DNA from: Rhodosalinus sp046542825 | Lineage (GTDB): Bacteria > Pseudomonadota > Alphaproteobacteria > Rhodobacterales > Rhodobacteraceae | Reading direction: 5' to 3' | Assembly: GCF_046542825.1 (NCBI RefSeq) | Contig: NZ_JBKHAQ010000151.1 | Span: forward strand, 1 to 5,429 | Length of the DNA: 5,429 bases | Shown here: positions 5,043 to 5,429 of the stretch, in pieces | How positions within the stretch are numbered: position 1 is the stretch's first letter | Layout: every line of letters starts with the position of its first letter | Program-made: the position numbers and the translations under genes | Notes under the pieces: generated by a model | Databases searched by the model: none | The model's input: only the letters and a program-made list of their open reading frames with translations | Told to the model about the DNA's origin: nothing

Positions 5043-5429
5043 TTGGGAAACGAACCGTCTCTGGAGCTGGCGCACGTCCGTGCGATGCCGGTTTCCCGGC
5101 GCGTCCCACGGCGGGCGGCGTGCCTCGGCCGCGTCCTCGACGCGCGCGAGGCCGATTCGGCGCAGACGCACCCCGTCGAGGCGGGTCGCGGCGGGCCGGC
5201 GCCCGGCGCTGCCGGTGCAGTCCGGCAGGGTCGAGAAGGCGAACTGCTGCCGGGATATGCGCGCCGCTTGGTCGAGATGAACGACGCGGCCTTCCGCCGC
5301 CTGACGCACCGCGACTCCGAGGGAGAAATCGCGCTCGGCGTGCCCATCGACATCGTCTATCCGGTGATTCCGGAGGTGCTGCGCCGCTTCGCCGCGGGCT
5401 TTCCGCGCGTGAAGGTGCAGCTGCTGTCG
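5043..5429 (+). CDS. LysR-type transcriptional regulator, N-terminal part (3' end outside window; HTH region atypical)
   Basis: The frame ending at the right edge reads EGELLPGYARRLVEMND (about 5235-5285) and then GEIALGVPIDIVYPVIPEVL and RRFAAGFPRVKVQLLS (5322-5429). The first is the linker helix after the winged helix-turn-helix, and the second is the first strand and helix of the periplasmic-binding-like effector domain of LysR proteins. SLELAHVRA (5058-5084) resembles the usual start of the DNA-binding helix. The 50 or so codons between are the right number, but only scattered residues fit, such as SAQ and the Glu-Ala near 5178-5183. The helix-turn-helix is therefore diverged, decayed, or altered by compensating sequence errors. 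The frame has no stop from 4959. TTG 5043 is preferred over ATG 4959 because it puts five residues before SLEL, and AAGG (5031-5034) lies 8 bases ahead. It is divergent from the BI-1 gene, a common LysR arrangement. Target and effector are unknown. Confidence 0.7.
   Translation, partial: MGNEPSLELAHVRAMPVSRRVPRRAACLGRVLDAREADSAQTHPVEAGRGGPAPGAAGAVRQGREGELLPGYARRLVEMNDAAFRRLTHRDSEGEIALGVPIDIVYPVIPEVLRRFAAGFPRVKVQLLS

Noticed and set aside
4910..5353. N-terminal extension of the BI-1 frame
   Set aside because: It is open by chance. The BI-1 family starts near 4909, and the extension crosses the predicted promoter and the divergent LysR-type gene.

Overview
The window is GC-rich throughout, with strongly GC-biased third codon positions. 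It carries GatA, a type A RNase P RNA, a 55-residue L33 and an alphaproteobacterial-type Bax inhibitor-1. Together these point to an alphaproteobacterium, most likely of the Rhodobacteraceae/Roseobacter group. That placement is inferred from protein flavour and layout, not from a database search. There is no mobile element, CRISPR array or phage gene. Most of the window is ordinary chromosomal housekeeping sequence.

Layout. Positions 1-866 hold the 3' part of gatA (amidotransferase subunit A, + strand). It is followed by a secreted lipoprotein ending in an Excalibur-like calcium-binding motif (914-1678) and by an N-acetylmuramoyl-L-alanine amidase (1675-2367). The last two overlap as CTGA. 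The amidase has no in-frame ATG, GTG or TTG upstream of its first zinc ligand, so it must start at a rare codon (best candidate CTG 1675) or be reached another way. Two tandem hairpins with compensatory base differences follow (2375-2420). Then come a clear sigma-70 promoter and the RNase P RNA gene rnpB (2472-2851), with a 12-bp P1 helix closing it.

About 200 bases without a recognisable gene lead to the promoter and gene of ribosomal protein L33 (rpmG, 3133-3300), which ends in a textbook intrinsic terminator. Next is a VIT1/CCC1-family iron/manganese transporter (3374-4063, + strand). It converges on a Bax inhibitor-1 family membrane protein (4127-4909, - strand). A hairpin with a U-rich tail on the minus strand lies between them. 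Divergent from the BI-1 gene, the start of a LysR-type regulator runs off the right edge. Its effector domain is recognisable, but its helix-turn-helix region reads poorly.

The genes do not form one pathway. The lipoprotein and amidase form a small envelope-related pair behind gatA. rnpB and rpmG are independent RNA-processing and translation units. The BI-1 gene and the LysR-type gene share a divergent intergenic region that could hold a common operator. I do not see a clearly new biological system. The points most worth checking are the amidase start, the paired hairpins before rnpB, the BI-1 substitutions and the odd LysR N-terminus.
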